Below, in pieces: positions 51,737-61,967 of a stretch of DNA of 64,000 nucleotides. Positions within the stretch are counted from its first letter, which is position 1, and the number at the start of each line of letters is the position of its first letter. Source of the DNA: Microbacterium sp. NIBRBAC000506063 (GTDB lineage: Bacteria > Actinomycetota > Actinomycetes > Actinomycetales > Microbacteriaceae). The notes under the pieces are model-generated. The model had not been told where the DNA came from and made no database searches. It worked only from the letters and a program-made list of their open reading frames with translations. The DNA lies in NCBI RefSeq assembly GCF_017968845.1, contig NZ_CP072876.1, positions 62,001 through 126,000 of the forward strand, given 5' to 3'. Both the position numbers and the translations under genes were made by a program.

Positions 51737-53034
51737 CTACAGCTCCACGATCGGCACGTCGGACTCCTCCGCGGCCGCCTCGGCGTCGTCGTCCTGATCG
51801 ATGACGACGGCGGGCATGAGCGCGTACCACTTGTCCCATTCGGCCAGGAGCTGTTCGATCGCCGCATGGAACTTCTCCGTCGCGACGCCCTGCGTCGTGT
51901 CGCCGAAGTAGTGCTGCGACCAGGTCGCGAGCCGCTCGGTGGCCGCGGCATCCGTCCGCACGCGCTCGATCTCCGCGAGGGAGTCGCGCGCGGCCTCCGC
52001 CGTGAGCCATTCGCACACCGACAGATAGCCGGTCTCGTCGACCGTGGCCTCCGGATCGGCGGGCGGGTCACCATGAGCGGCCTGCCCGTGGCCAGACGGT
52101 CGTAGATCATCGCCGAGATGTCGAGGACCGCGACATCGGCCGCGGCGAGCTGCCAGCCCACCTCCGGGCCGTCGTCGTACACATGGTGCGCCGAGGGGTC
52201 GGCCGCATTCGCCTCCGCGATCGCGCGGATGATGTCCTTGTTCGCCGCACCGTACTCCGGGTCGATCACGCCGCTGCGCGGATGCGGGCGGTAGATCAGG
52301 CGATGACCGGGGCTCGCAAGCACCTGTCGCACGAGCTCGGTGCCGTGCGTGCGGATCGAGCCGTAGCTCATCGAGGCGCGATCGCCCTCCCAGGTCGGCG
52401 CGTACAGCACGACCGTGCGGTCGTCGTCGGGATACGGCACCGTCGCGGAGAAGTGGTCGGCCTGCGGCCGCCCGATCTGGATCGTCCGGGTGTCGACGTC
52501 GTAGTTCCACAGCGCCTTCGAGAGGCGCGCACGCGCCGCCTCCCCGGCGATGAAGGCGTAGTCGTAGGAGCGGAACTGATTGCTGACCATGTAGACCTTG
52601 TCGGACTCGCCATGGTTGATGAAGACGTGCCAGCGATGCCCGTAGCGGAACATCTGGAAGTTGCGGGTGTTCTGGTTCACATACAGGACGATCCGGATGT
52701 CCTGGGTGGCGATGTACGCCTCCAGATCACGGATGGTCGGCAGGTGCACGACCGGCAGTTCGCCGTCATCGAGCAGCGCCTCGGCACCCACCGCGGAGCG
52801 GGCCAGCACGACGACCTCGTGGGTGTGGGAGAGCTCCTGCAACGGCCGGTACCACTGGCGGATCTGGTACATGTTCACCGAGGAATCGGCGAAGTACACC
52901 GCGATCCGGAATCGACCCGGCGCGTGCGGCTCCTGATCGGCGAACCGCTGCCGGATACGCTGCGCCGAAGCCCGCGCTGCGACGGCCCTCTTCAGCAGCC
53001 GATAGCCTTTGCGCGCATCCGACACGAATCCCAT
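51737..53034 (-). CDS. CDP-glycerol glycerophosphotransferase-like protein
   Basis: About 432 residues. The N-terminus is basic. The core shows YQIRQWYRPLQELSHTHEVV, HVFINHGESDKVYMVSNQF, VVLYAPTWEGDRASMSYGS, IYRPHPRSGVIDPEYG and VAVLDISAMIYDRLATGRP, a pattern of the glycerophosphotransferase (TagB/TagF) family. Such enzymes add glycerol- or ribitol-phosphate to wall teichoic acids. The C-terminus is acidic (DQDDDAEAAAEESD). One break near 52070 (three C in the coding strand) is repaired. Confidence 0.78.
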
Positions 53035-53084
53035 CCCTCCAGCCTACTCAGGCTGCGAGGCGCTCCACGTGACATGATCGACGG

Positions 53085-54161
53085 GTGCACGATGGCGAGA
53101 ATCCCCACCCCGGAGGCGTGTCCTTCGTGATGCCCGTGCTCAACGAGCGCGACTACCTGGAGCACGCGGTCGCCTCCGTGCTCTCGCAGGAGGTCGACGG
53201 CCCGACCGAGCTCGTCCTCGCGCTCGGCCCCTCCACCGACGGCACGACCGAGCTCGCCCATGAACTCGCGGAATCGGATGCCCGCATCGTGCTCGTCGAC
53301 AACCCCGCCGCGCACATCCCGGTCGGGCTCAACGCCGCGATCCGCACCAGCCGTCACCCGACGATCATCCGCGTCGACGCGCACTCCGAGCTGTCGCCCG
53401 GCTACGCCCGGCGCGGGCTCGAGACGCTCGCGCGCACGGGCGCCGCCAACGTCGGCGGCATCATGCGCGCCGACGGCAGATCGGCCTTCCAGCGCGCCGT
53501 CGCCCGCGCCTACAACTCCCCGCCGGCCTCGGGGCGGCGCCTATCACGGCGGTGCCCGCGAGGGTGAGGCCGAGTCGGCCTATCTCGGCATCATGCGCCG
53601 GGAGGTTCTCGACGAGGTCGGGCTCTTCGACGAGACGATCCGCCGCGGTGAGGACTGGGAGCTCAACCTTCGCATCCGACAGGCCGGCCACCGCGTCTGG
53701 TTCGACCCGACACTGGCGGTCACCTACTGGCCCGCGAGAGCTGGTGGCGCCTGGCGCGCCAGTTCCGGGCCACCGGCACCTGGCGCGGCGAGCTCGTCCG
53801 CCGCTACGGCCGGCGCAACGGCATCCGGTTCTTCGCACCACCCGCCCTCGTGCTGAACCTCGCCGTCGCCCTCGTCATCGCCGTGCTGCAGATCACCGGC
53901 GTGCTGAGCGGACTGACCGGAATCCTCACGAGCGCCGCCTATATCCCCTCGTGGCATATGTCGCCCTGGTCCTGGTGATGGCGGCCGTGCCCGCCCGTCG
54001 CGGAGACCCGCCGCGCACCCCCTCGAGAGAGCGTGGACACTCGTGGTGCTGCCCACGATGCATCTGGCGTGGGGAGCGGGATTCCTCGTCGGGGTGCTGC
54101 GCGGTGCAGACGACACGGTCGACACCTCGCGCCTGGGCACCCGCAACACACCCCTCCCTGA
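53085..54161 (+). CDS. Family 2 glycosyltransferase with membrane C-terminus
   Basis: About 360 residues. GT2 domain: SFVMPVLNERDYLEHAVASVL, IIRVDAHSELSPGYA (metal-binding Asp), and GLFDETIRRGEDWELNLRIRQAG (catalytic Asp region). Three C-terminal hydrophobic segments follow (LVLNLAVALVIAVLQITG; LVAYVALVLVMAAV; LPTMHLAWGAGFLVGVL), as in ExoA-like enzymes. GTG start; an ATG at 53074 would be in frame if one G were added. Six base losses are needed, including one that restores the TGA at 54159, so the 3' end is less sure. Confidence 0.78.
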
Positions 54162-54164
54162 GCA

Positions 54165-54184
54165 GGTCGGGCGCGTTCCCGACC
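54165..54184. terminator. Hairpin between convergent genes
   Basis: GGTCGGG and CCCGACC form a seven-pair perfect stem around CGCGTT. It lies exactly in the gap between the proposed end of the glycosyltransferase and the end of the GlxA-type gene, which supports both ends. No T-run. Confidence 0.5.
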
Positions 54185-54191
54185 CGCGCTC

Positions 54192-55157
54192 TCACGCGGC
54201 CGATTCGCTCCTCGTGCAGGAGAACGTCATGCGATACGCGGTCGGGTGGTGCCGAGCACGCGCGCGAAGTTCTGCCGGAGCACCGCGGCCGAGCCGAACC
54301 CGCACTCCACCGCGATCGCGTCCAACCCGAGATCGGTCTGCTCCAGCATCCGCTGGGCCTGGATGATGCGCTGACGCGCGAGCCACGCCGCCGGAGTCGC
54401 CCCGTGCTCGGCCTTGAACCGACGCGCGAAGGTTCGCGGGACATGTGGGCATGCGCTGCCAGGCTCTCGACGGTCAGATCCTCGCGCAGGTGCTCGATCG
54501 CCCAATCGGTGACGACCGAGAGAGAGTCGCCCTGCCCCTCCGGAAGGGGCCGGTCGATGTACTGCGCCTGGCCCCGTCGCGCTGCGGCGGCACGACCATG
54601 CGCCGGGCCACACGATTGGTGAGTTCGGCGCCGATCTCCTGGCGCAGCAGGTGCAGGCAGGCGTCGAGGCCGGCCGCCGTACCCGCACTGGTGATGATGC
54701 GCCCGTCCTGCACGAAGAGGACGTCGGGATCGACCGCGATCTGCGGATGCATCCTCGCCATCGCGTCGGCGTACTTCCAGTGGGTCGTCGCCCGCCGTCC
54801 GTTCAGCACGCCCGCGGCGGCGAGGACGAAGGAGCCGCTGCACACGCTGAGCAGCCAGGCGTCGCGGGCGGCCGCATGCCGGACGACATCGAGGACGCGC
54901 GGATCGCTCGACGCCCACTTGGTGCGCGGCAGCGGGCACACCACGACGAGATCGGCCTCGTAGGCGAAGGACAGATCATCCTCGACGTTGACGGAGAAGC
55001 CCACGTTCGACGCTACCGCCCCGGGCTCGGCGGTCACGACGCGGAAGTCGAAGTTCGGCACGCCGTCGTCGGAGCGGTCAAGGCCGAACGCCTCGCAGGC
55101 GACGCCGAACTCGAACGGGGCGAACCCCTCCTGAAGGATGCACGCGACGGTCTTCAT
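54192..55157 (-). CDS. GlxA/FtrA-type regulator (DJ-1/PfpI domain plus AraC helix-turn-helix)
   Basis: About 322 residues. The N-terminal amidotransferase-like domain has ILQEGFAPFEFGVACEAFG and the Cys motif SVCSGSFVLAAAGVL with ATTHWKYADAMA, typical of this regulator family. The C-terminal AraC domain shows VESLAAHAHMSPRTFARRFK, PAAWLARQRIIQAQRML and IAVECGFGSAAVLRQNF. Three breaks, near 54578, 54433 and 54247, are each repaired by one C or G. The target is unknown. Confidence 0.88.
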
Positions 55158-55255
55158 GGTTCCCCGTTCCTCAGTCACCAAGCTGGCAGTTTTCCTACGG
55201 ACTATGTCCAGTCTGCCACTTTTGGCACGATTTGTTCAAGCGTAGCGTTTCTGCC

Positions 55256-55381
55256 ATGTTCATTGTCATCCTCATCGCCGCCCTCGCACTCTGGGGCGCC
55301 ATCGCCACCGTCGTCGAGCTGGGACGCGACGGATTCCGTGCCGTGCCGACCGACTGGTCGCGCGTGGCGGAGAAGAGTTAA
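55256..55381 (+). CDS. Small single-span membrane protein
   Basis: 41 residues: a membrane helix at the N-terminus (MFIVILIAALALWGAIATVV) and a polar tail (ELGRDGFRAVPTDWSRVAEK). The ATG has no strong ribosome site. Its TAA overlaps the TAA of the convergent gene in the four bases TTAA. Codon use is GC-rich in third positions, which supports coding. Function unknown. Confidence 0.6.
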   Translation: MFIVILIAALALWGAIATVVELGRDGFRAVPTDWSRVAEKS

Positions 55382-56826
55382 CCCAGCATCCCCTGGTCGA
55401 TGATCCGATCGACCACGCGCTCCGCCGACCTTCCGTCGTCGTGCGCGTTGAACTGGCGTCGCCAGGCGGCGTAGCGCTCCGCGTACGCGTCTTCCAGCCC
55501 TCTCTGACCCAGCGCCTCGACGAGCTCGGACTGCGAGCGAACGAGCGGACCGGGGGCGCGTTCGGCCAGATCGAAGTAGAACCCGCGCAGCTTCCCGCGG
55601 TAGTGCTCCAGATCGGGAACGAGGAAGTACATGGGCTTGCCCGTCACACTGAAGTCGAACATGACCGAGGAGTAGTCGGTCACGAGCGCATCGGCCGCGA
55701 GCAGCAGCAGGGAGGTCTCGGGGAAGCCGGTCACATCGATCACCCGCGCCCCGTCGCATCCCGCCCGGGCAGGAGCGTCCGCGAGTGCCCGCGCACGAGC
55801 ACGACGGCGTCGGCCTGCTCGGCGAGCTCCTCCGGATCCACGAAGTCGACGATCTCCTCGCGGTCGTCGCGCCAGGTGGGCGCGTACAGGATCACCCGCT
55901 CGTCGGATCGGATGCCGAGAGACGCCCGCACCGCGGCGGCGTCCCCCGTGACGAGCGCATCATTGCGCGGGTACCCTTCGACCCAGATCGGCTTGCTCCC
56001 CACGCCGAGCAGTCCGAGGAACGCGTAGGCCCTGCCCAGCACCCGCGCACCGTAGACGTTCTGCGCGAGCAGCACGTCCCAGCGGCGCGACTCCTTCACG
56101 ACGGCCGCCATCCGGCGCGGATCGAACCCCGGCCGGTGCAGGCCCAGGCGTTTGAGCGGCGTGCCGTGCCAGGTCTGCAGCACCTTCTGGCCGGGCTTGC
56201 GCGTGAAACGGCGCCGCAGCCACTCGTTGACGACGAGAAGGCGTGCCGCCCCCGCGCCCGCCACCACTCCGGCGTCCCCTCGACGATCGCGATCGCCCCT
56301 CGGGCACCGGAACCGACAGGTCCACGACGCTCCAGTAGCGGGTGACCTCCGGCATCCGCCTAGCGATCTCGCGGTCGATCGCCAGCGGATTGCACCCCAC
56401 CGAACGCCCGTAGAACGTCTCGAAGAACACCGCGTTCTCCGTACCCCCGGATGCGGCCGCATAGCGCAGCTCGAGCGTGGACTGCCCTTCGGGCGACTCG
56501 TACTCGACGGCGATCGGCGGCGCGATCATGACGGCGGCACCCTCGACCGCGACGCGCAGGCCCGTCAGGAGCGTCGGCGGCGCCGAGAGCTCATCCAGCG
56601 CCTCGCCCTCGATCGACAGCTCGTAGACGCCTGCCGGCAACGGCAGCTCGGGTCCGCCCCAGCGCGATGCGACGAGAGGGAACGTCGCCTTCCAGGTCTT
56701 TCCGCCGCCGGTCACCCGCGCGGTGACGCGGGCCCGCGGCCCGTCGAGCGCCGCCGAGGCCGGCTTGGGCCCGAGGCCGGAGACGACCAGGGTCTCAGCG
56801 GTCTCGTCGATGTGAACGGCGGTCAT
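55378..56826 (-). CDS. CDP-glycerol glycerophosphotransferase family protein
   Basis: About 483 residues. A beta-rich N-terminal part of some 130 residues precedes the transferase domain. Domain motifs: KVLQTWHGTPLKRLGLHRPG, VILYAPTWRDDREE, VLVRGHSRT, and LVTDYSSVMFDFSVTGKPMYF. It is expected to polymerise or prime glycerol-phosphate wall polymer at the inner membrane face. Its ATG overlaps the stop of the next upstream paralog. Three base losses (near 56295, 56265 and 55750) are repaired. Confidence 0.87.
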
Positions 56827-58079
56827 CGTGCTCCCTCCGGTGCGAGGCCGCTGCGGCGCAGCGCCACCTCGTACACCCGCTCAGCGCCTCGTCCATCACG
56901 ATACGCATGCATCTGTTCGCTGAGCGTACGCGATCGCGCGGAACGGGCCGTGAAGACTTTCGGGTGACCGAGCAGTCGCTCCAGCTCGGCGACGACCTCC
57001 GGCCAGGCCCCGCGGCATCCGACCCCGCGACATCCTCGAAACGGCCGTAGAAGCCGCGTGTCCGCGCGTACTCGGCCGCGTCCGGCGCGAGAAGCACGAC
57101 CGGCATCGCCAGCAGGCCGACATCGAAGACGAGCGAGGAGTAGTCGGTCACGAGCACGTCGATCGCCGGCAGGAGCGGAGCGACATCGGCGACGATGTCC
57201 GAGGTGAGCATGCGCACGCGCCGGGTCGGGAACGGCGGCGTGTACGCCCCGGCACCGAGCGGATGCGGCCGCACGAGGAGCACGGCCTCCCGACGCTCCA
57301 ACAGCGAGACGATCTGCACCCATTCCGCCGCGCTCGGCACCGCCGGATCGGGTGCGCCATCGCGCCAGGTCGGCGCGTACAGGATATGGCGGGTGTTCCT
57401 ACCCGCGGGCCGGTGTCTCCGAGCACAGCGTGCAGGCGATCGGATGCCGCCTTCCGCCGCTGTGCGGGAGCCCCGGCCGAGAGCACGTCCACGCGCGGCT
57501 CCCCGTGACCACGACGCGCCCGGCGGAAGCCCGAACGCCGACTCCAGGCGCCCGCGGGACCGGTGCGAGGCGGCCGGCAGGACCTGGATCCGCTGCGCGG
57601 CGCGGCGGTACAGCGCCCGCAGCAGCCGCTCGCCGAAGCGCGACCCCGGGAAGGCGGGGAGCCGCGTGGTCTCGGGCGAATCCAGTCCGATGCGCTTGAG
57701 CGGGATGCCGTGCCACAGCTGCACGACGAAGGCATCGGCCGTCGCGTAGCGGTTGACGTCTCCGAAGCCGTGCGTGACCACGACGACCCCGGCACGGGCG
57801 GTGGCCCACCAGCCCCGCAGCCCGTTCTTGGGAGGGTCCGGATGCCGAGTGCCGCGGCATCCGACTCCTCCTGATCCGAACCCGTCAACCACACCGCGTC
57901 GTGCCCGTGGGCGCGGACGACGTTCCAGAGCGCGAGCGCACCATCACCGATGCCGGCCCGCAGCCGAAGACCCACACACGCCCTCTCGGGACCAGCAGCA
58001 CACCGATGCGGCCCGCGAGGTACAACGGGATGCGCAGGAGCTTGCCGAGGTTGCCCGCGCCGAAAGAGAAGGACGCCAC
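56823..58079 (-). CDS. CDP-glycerol glycerophosphotransferase family protein
   Basis: About 420 residues. The N-terminus (LGKLLRIPLYLAGRIGVLLVPRGRVWVFG) suggests membrane contact. Motifs: VVQLWHGIPLKRIGLDSPET, HILYAPTWRDGAPD, LLVRPHPLGAGAY and LVTDYSSLVFDVGLLAMPVVL. Paralog of the downstream gene, coupled by an ATGA. About six single-base losses affect it, more than any neighbour of its size, so details between 56900 and 57950 are uncertain. Likely wall teichoic acid synthesis. Confidence 0.85.
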
Positions 58080-58126
58080 CCGCGAGCCTATCGCGGAGGG
58101 CGCCCTTGCTCAGGGAACGCGGGTGC

Positions 58127-59441
58127 TCATAGCTCCAGCGTGCCGAGGGTCACCTCGACCTCGAGGCTGCGGCCATCGCGCACATAGGTCACGGTCGCCT
58201 CGCTGCCCGCGGCGACGGCCCGCACCTGGGCGGTCAGGTCGTTCGCGCTCGTGATCGGCACGCCGTTGAAGTGCGTCACGATGTCGCCCGTGCGCAGGCC
58301 CACCCCTGCCGCAGGACCCTCCGGGTGACATCGGCGATGTAGGCGCCGGCCACGGTCGTGCCGTCGACGGTCGACGCGGACTGCACCACCGCGCCCAGCA
58401 GGCCGTGCGTGGCCTGGCCGGTCTCGATGATCTCGGCGGCGACGCGCTGGGCGATGTCGGAGGGGATCGCGAAGCCGAGGCCGATGGAGCCCGCCTCGGT
58501 CGAGTTTCCGCTCGCCGTCGCGATCGCCACGTTGATGCCGATGAGCCTGCCCTCGCTGTCCACGAGCGCACCGCCGGAGTTCCCGGGGTTGATGGCGGCA
58601 TCCGTCTGGATCACGGCGATCGAGATCCGCTCGCCCGAGCTGCCCTGCTGCCCCGGGAAGCGGAACTCGAAGAGGTCGTCCTCCTCCGTCGCGTCGCTCT
58701 CGTCCTCCGAGGTGCCGCGGTCGGGAAGCGCCGAGGAGGCGATGGAGATGCTGCGGTTCAGGGCGCTGACGATGCCGGTGGTGACCGAATTGGACAGACC
58801 CAGCGGGGCGCCGATGGCCACGGCGGTGGAACCGACGTTGAGCGCGGAGGAGTCGGCGAACTCGATCGGGGTGAGGTCGCTGACGCCCTCGACCTTGATG
58901 ACGGCGAGGTCGTAGACGGGGTCGGTGCCGACGATCGTCGCCTCGAGGATGCGCCCGTCGGAGGTCGTGACGCGGATGCGGGGGTCGGCCGCGGCGCCGT
59001 CGAGGGTCACCACGTGGGTGTTCGTGACGATGTAGCCGTCCTCGCTGAGGATGACGCCCGAACCGCTGCCGCCGGAGGAGCGCCCCGACACCTCGATCGT
59101 CACGACCGAGGGCAGCACCCGCGCGGCGATCGCGGTGGTCTCGTTGACCGAGCCGGGGTTGTTGACGGTGACCGTGCCGGGGCCGCTCACCACGCTCGAG
59201 CCGGGCGTCGGGTTCAGCGCCTGGCCGAGATAGCTGCCGCCGAGGCCGGCGGCACCGCCGACGAGCGCGGCCGCGACGAGCAGCGCCGTCGCCTTGCCCG
59301 CCCGGAGGGCTTCTTCGGCTCGGCCTGAGCAGCAGCGGGCGTGGAGCCGAAGGTCGCCGGGATCCGGTGCCCGGGATACTCGGGATTCAGCGGAACCGTG
59401 GGCTGGCTCTGGAAGTCAGGCTGCGGGCTGGTCTCGTTCAT
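58127..59441 (-). CDS. HtrA/DegP-like serine protease with PDZ domain
   Basis: About 438 residues. A Pro-rich cytosolic start (MNETSPQPDFQSQPTVPL) and a membrane helix (ATALLVAAALVGGAAGLGG) precede the trypsin-like domain: His in IVTNTHVV, Asp in YDLAVIKVEG, Ser in INPGNSGGALVDSEG. A charged insert (DRGTSEDESDATEEDD) sits before the Ser. The PDZ domain (GLLGAVVQSAS, GVGLRTGDIVTHFNG) ends the protein. It acts outside the membrane in protein quality control. Breaks near 59300 and 58323 are each repaired by one base. Confidence 0.92.
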
Positions 59442-59536
59442 GTGTGCTCCTTACGATGCCCTCTCAGACTGACGGGTCAGGCTGTGTGTTTCTTATGCCG
59501 GTGGTGAAATTCTCCTATGGCCATACCCTGGATCGC

Positions 59537-60750
59537 ATGAGTGAGATTCCGGGAGCCTGGCGCCGCACCGCCGCGGGAGCAGGACTGCTTTCCGCCGATG
59601 GCAGCATCGCGCCCACCATCTTCGCAGAGATGTCCGCCCTCGCGGCCCGCACGGGCGCGATCAATCTCGGGCAGGGGTTCCCCGACGAGGACGGCCCGGC
59701 CGAGGTGCTCGAGGCGGCCCGGGAGGCGATCTCACGCGGCGTCAACCAGTACCCGCCCGGGCGCGGCATCCCCGACCTTCTGGACGCCATCAGCGAGCAT
59801 CAGCGGCGCTTCTACGGCCTGGACGTGGATCCGGCCACCGAGGTCATCGTCACGGCCGGGGCGACCGAGGCGCTGACGGCGACGCTCCTCGCCCTCATCG
59901 ACTCCCCGACGATGAGATCGTCGTCTTCGAGCCCTACTACGACTCCTACGCCGCGGCCGTCGCCCTGGCCGGCGCGCGGCTGCGGCCCGTGCCGCTGCGG
60001 CGTCCGGACTTCCAGCCGGACCTGAACGCGCTGGCGGATGCGGTGACCGACCGCACCCGCATCATCCTCGTCAACGACCCGCACAATCCCACCGGCGTGG
60101 TCTTCTCGCCGGAGGCCCGGGCGGAGATCGTGCGCCTGGCCGCGCTCCACGACGCCGTGATCGTCACCGACGAGGTCTACGAGCATCTGACCTTCGCAGA
60201 ACCTCACGTGCCGATCGCGACGATCCCGGGGGCCGCCGAGCGCACGCTGACGATCTCCTCCGGCGGCAAGACCTTCAACACGACGGGGTGGAAGATCGGC
60301 TGGGTGCACGGCCCGGCGGAGCTCATCACCGCGGTGCTGACCGTCAAGCAGTACCTGACCTATGTGAACGGCTCGGCCTTCCAACCGGCCATCGCCGTGG
60401 GCCTGCGGCTGGGCGACGAGTACTTCGCAGAGGCCGCCCAGACCCTCGCCCGCAAGCACGAGGTGCTCGGCGAGGGACTGCGGGCGGCCGGATTCGAGGT
60501 CGTGCCCCCGCGGGGCGGCTACTTCACCGTCGCCGACGCCTCCGCGGTCGGAGGATCGGATGCCGCCGCATTCTGCCGCACCCTCCCCGAACGGGCGGGC
60601 GTCGCGGCCATTCCGCTCACGGCGTTCGTGGGTGCGCCGCGGCAGGCCGAGTACGCCGGACTCGTGCGCTTCGCCGCCTGCAAACGCGTCGAGGTGCTCG
60701 AGGACGCGGCCGAGCGACTCGCCGGGCTCAGGGTCGCCCCCGGTCGTTGA
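59537..60750 (+). CDS. PLP-dependent aminotransferase, class I/II
   Basis: About 404 residues. GAINLGQGFPDEDGP, VNQYPPGRGIPDLLDAIS, VTAGATEAL, LVNDPHNPTGVVF, VTDEVYEHLTF and the PLP lysine in SSGGKTFNTTGWKIGW. It resembles methionine/kynurenine aminotransferases and actinobacterial DapC-like enzymes; I cannot pick the substrate. One break near 59908 in four C restores DSPDDEIVVFEPYYDSY. It ends in Gly-Arg-TGA supplied by the dispersed repeat at 60741. Confidence 0.87.
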
Positions 60751-60780
60751 GCGAAGCCCGAGAGGGCGTCGTCGAAACGC
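60741..60780 (+). repeat. Intergenic repeat with stop codon, copy C
   Basis: It begins CGGTCGTTGAGCGAAG and ends CGTCGAAACGC. It gives the stop of the aminotransferase gene and lies between convergent genes, as copy A does. Confidence 0.7.
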
Positions 60781-60814
60781 ACGGCAAACGGGTCGCGAAG
60801 CGACCTCAAGACCC

Positions 60815-61605
60815 TCAGCCCGGAACGACCTTGTACCGTCTCAGCCTGAGCGCCGGATTGACCTCCCGCACCCGCTCGATCACCGTCCGATCGAGCGCCG
60901 CGACCGCGATCCCCTCCTCGGTCCCCACCGAGGCGGTCTTCACGCCCTGCGGATCCACGACCATCGAGTGCCCCACTCCCACCGGGCCGGGTGATCGGCC
61001 GCGACCGCGTACACGGTGTTCTCGATCGCACGCGCGGTGAGCAGCGTCTCCCAGTGGTGCTCCTTGAGCGGACCGCGCACCCACTCGGCCGGCACGACGA
61101 GGACGTCGACGCCGGCATCCACGAGCGTCCGTGCCACCTCGGGGAAGCGCAGGTCGTAGCAGGTCATGAGCCCGATGCGGAGCCCGTCGAACTCGAACGT
61201 CTCGGGCGCGGTGAGCTCTCCCGGCTCCACCCAGTCCGACTCGGTCTGCCCGAAGGCGTCGTAGAGGTGCTGCTTGCGGTAGGAGGCGCGGATGCCGCTC
61301 GCATCGACGGCGACGACGGTGTTGCGCACGCGGCCGACCGCCGCCTCCTCGACGAGGCCGGCGACGATCGTCACGGAGTGCTCGGCGGCCAGCGCCTGCA
61401 GCGCCTGCGTGAACGGGCCGTCCACCGGCTCGGCGTTCTCGGCGAGCGTCTCGTCCATGGTCGCGACGAAGTAGCTGGAGTACTCGGGGAAGACCAGGAG
61501 CGTCGCCCCACGCGCGGCCGCCTCCGCGGTCAGTTCCGCGATGCGCGCACGGTTCTGGTCCCTCGAGGCGGTGGGCGCGAACTGGCAGACGGCGACGGTG
61601 GGCAT
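60815..61605 (-). CDS. Carbon-nitrogen hydrolase (nitrilase superfamily)
   Basis: About 263 residues. The catalytic triad is visible: Glu in LLVFPEYSSYF, Lys in YRKQHLYDAFG and Cys in GLMTCYDLRFPEVAR. The superfamily cleaves amides or nitriles; Nit1/Nit2-type omega-amidase activity is likely but unproven. Near an aminotransferase it could remove the keto-amide product. One break near 60988 (three C in the coding strand) restores HPAPVGVGHSMVVDPQG. Confidence 0.87.
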
Positions 61606-61618
61606 GGCACCATCCTGC

Positions 61619-61656
61619 CAACAAAAAGACCCGGCCTCATACGAGACCGGGTCTTT
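61619..61656 (-). terminator. Intrinsic terminator downstream of the tRNA-fMet unit
   Basis: AAAGACCCGGTCTC and its complement around GTAT form a 14-pair stem with one wobble on the minus strand, followed by TTTTTGTT. It closes the tRNA-fMet transcript after the second copy of the tRNA end, and may also serve the plus-strand side. Confidence 0.85.
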
Positions 61657-61662
61657 CCCTTG

Positions 61663-61818
61663 GTTGCGGGGCAGGATTTGAAGCACCACAGCGCCCTCCC
61701 CGTGTCGCTTCGCGCCACGCGGAGCCTCTCGGCGCTGCGGGCCCAGCATCCCCAAAGCGACACCCACGAGCCAAAAGGCGAAGGCCCGATCCTTGCGGAC
61801 CGGGCCTTCGCCTTTTCG
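61663..61818 (-). ncRNA. Candidate tRNA-linked RNA element ending in a copy of the tRNA-fMet 3' end
   Basis: Read on the minus strand: the 20-pair hairpin at 61773-61816, CTGGGCCC (61746-61739), AGAGGCTCC (61729-61721) and a copy of the tRNA-fMet 3' end (61682-61663). The copy differs from the tRNA only by one C in a C run, which may be a sequencing loss. The blocks match the element after tRNA-Leu in order and spacing: 46 bases from GGATC to CTGGGCCC, and 47 from AGAGGCTCC to the tRNA copy. A terminator follows at 61619. Confidence 0.42.
61773..61816 (-). terminator. Long hairpin directly after tRNA-fMet
   Basis: A 20-pair stem with one G-U, loop GCAA, bounded by AAAA and TTTT, starts five bases after the tRNA 3' end. 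It could stop transcription right after the tRNA or act as a processing or read-through signal for the element that follows. Confidence 0.75.
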
Positions 61819-61892
61819 TTGCGGGGGCAGGATTTGAACCTACGACCTCCGGGTTATGAGCCCGGCGAGCTACCGAACTGCTCCACCCCGCG
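61819..61892 (-). tRNA. tRNA-fMet (initiator, anticodon CAU)
   Basis: The minus strand begins CGCGGGGTGGAGCAGTTCGG. The anticodon arm is CGGGCTCATAACCCG with three G-C pairs beside the loop, and the first position C faces A at position 72; both are marks of the initiator. The T arm is GTAGGTTCAAATCCTGC. CCA is not encoded. Confidence 0.95.
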
Positions 61893-61967
61893 GCACAAGA
61901 ATTAACTCTAGCATGCGAAACGAGATGCAGCATCTCGGGGCCGCTCTCAGCCGAAGAAACCCCACTC

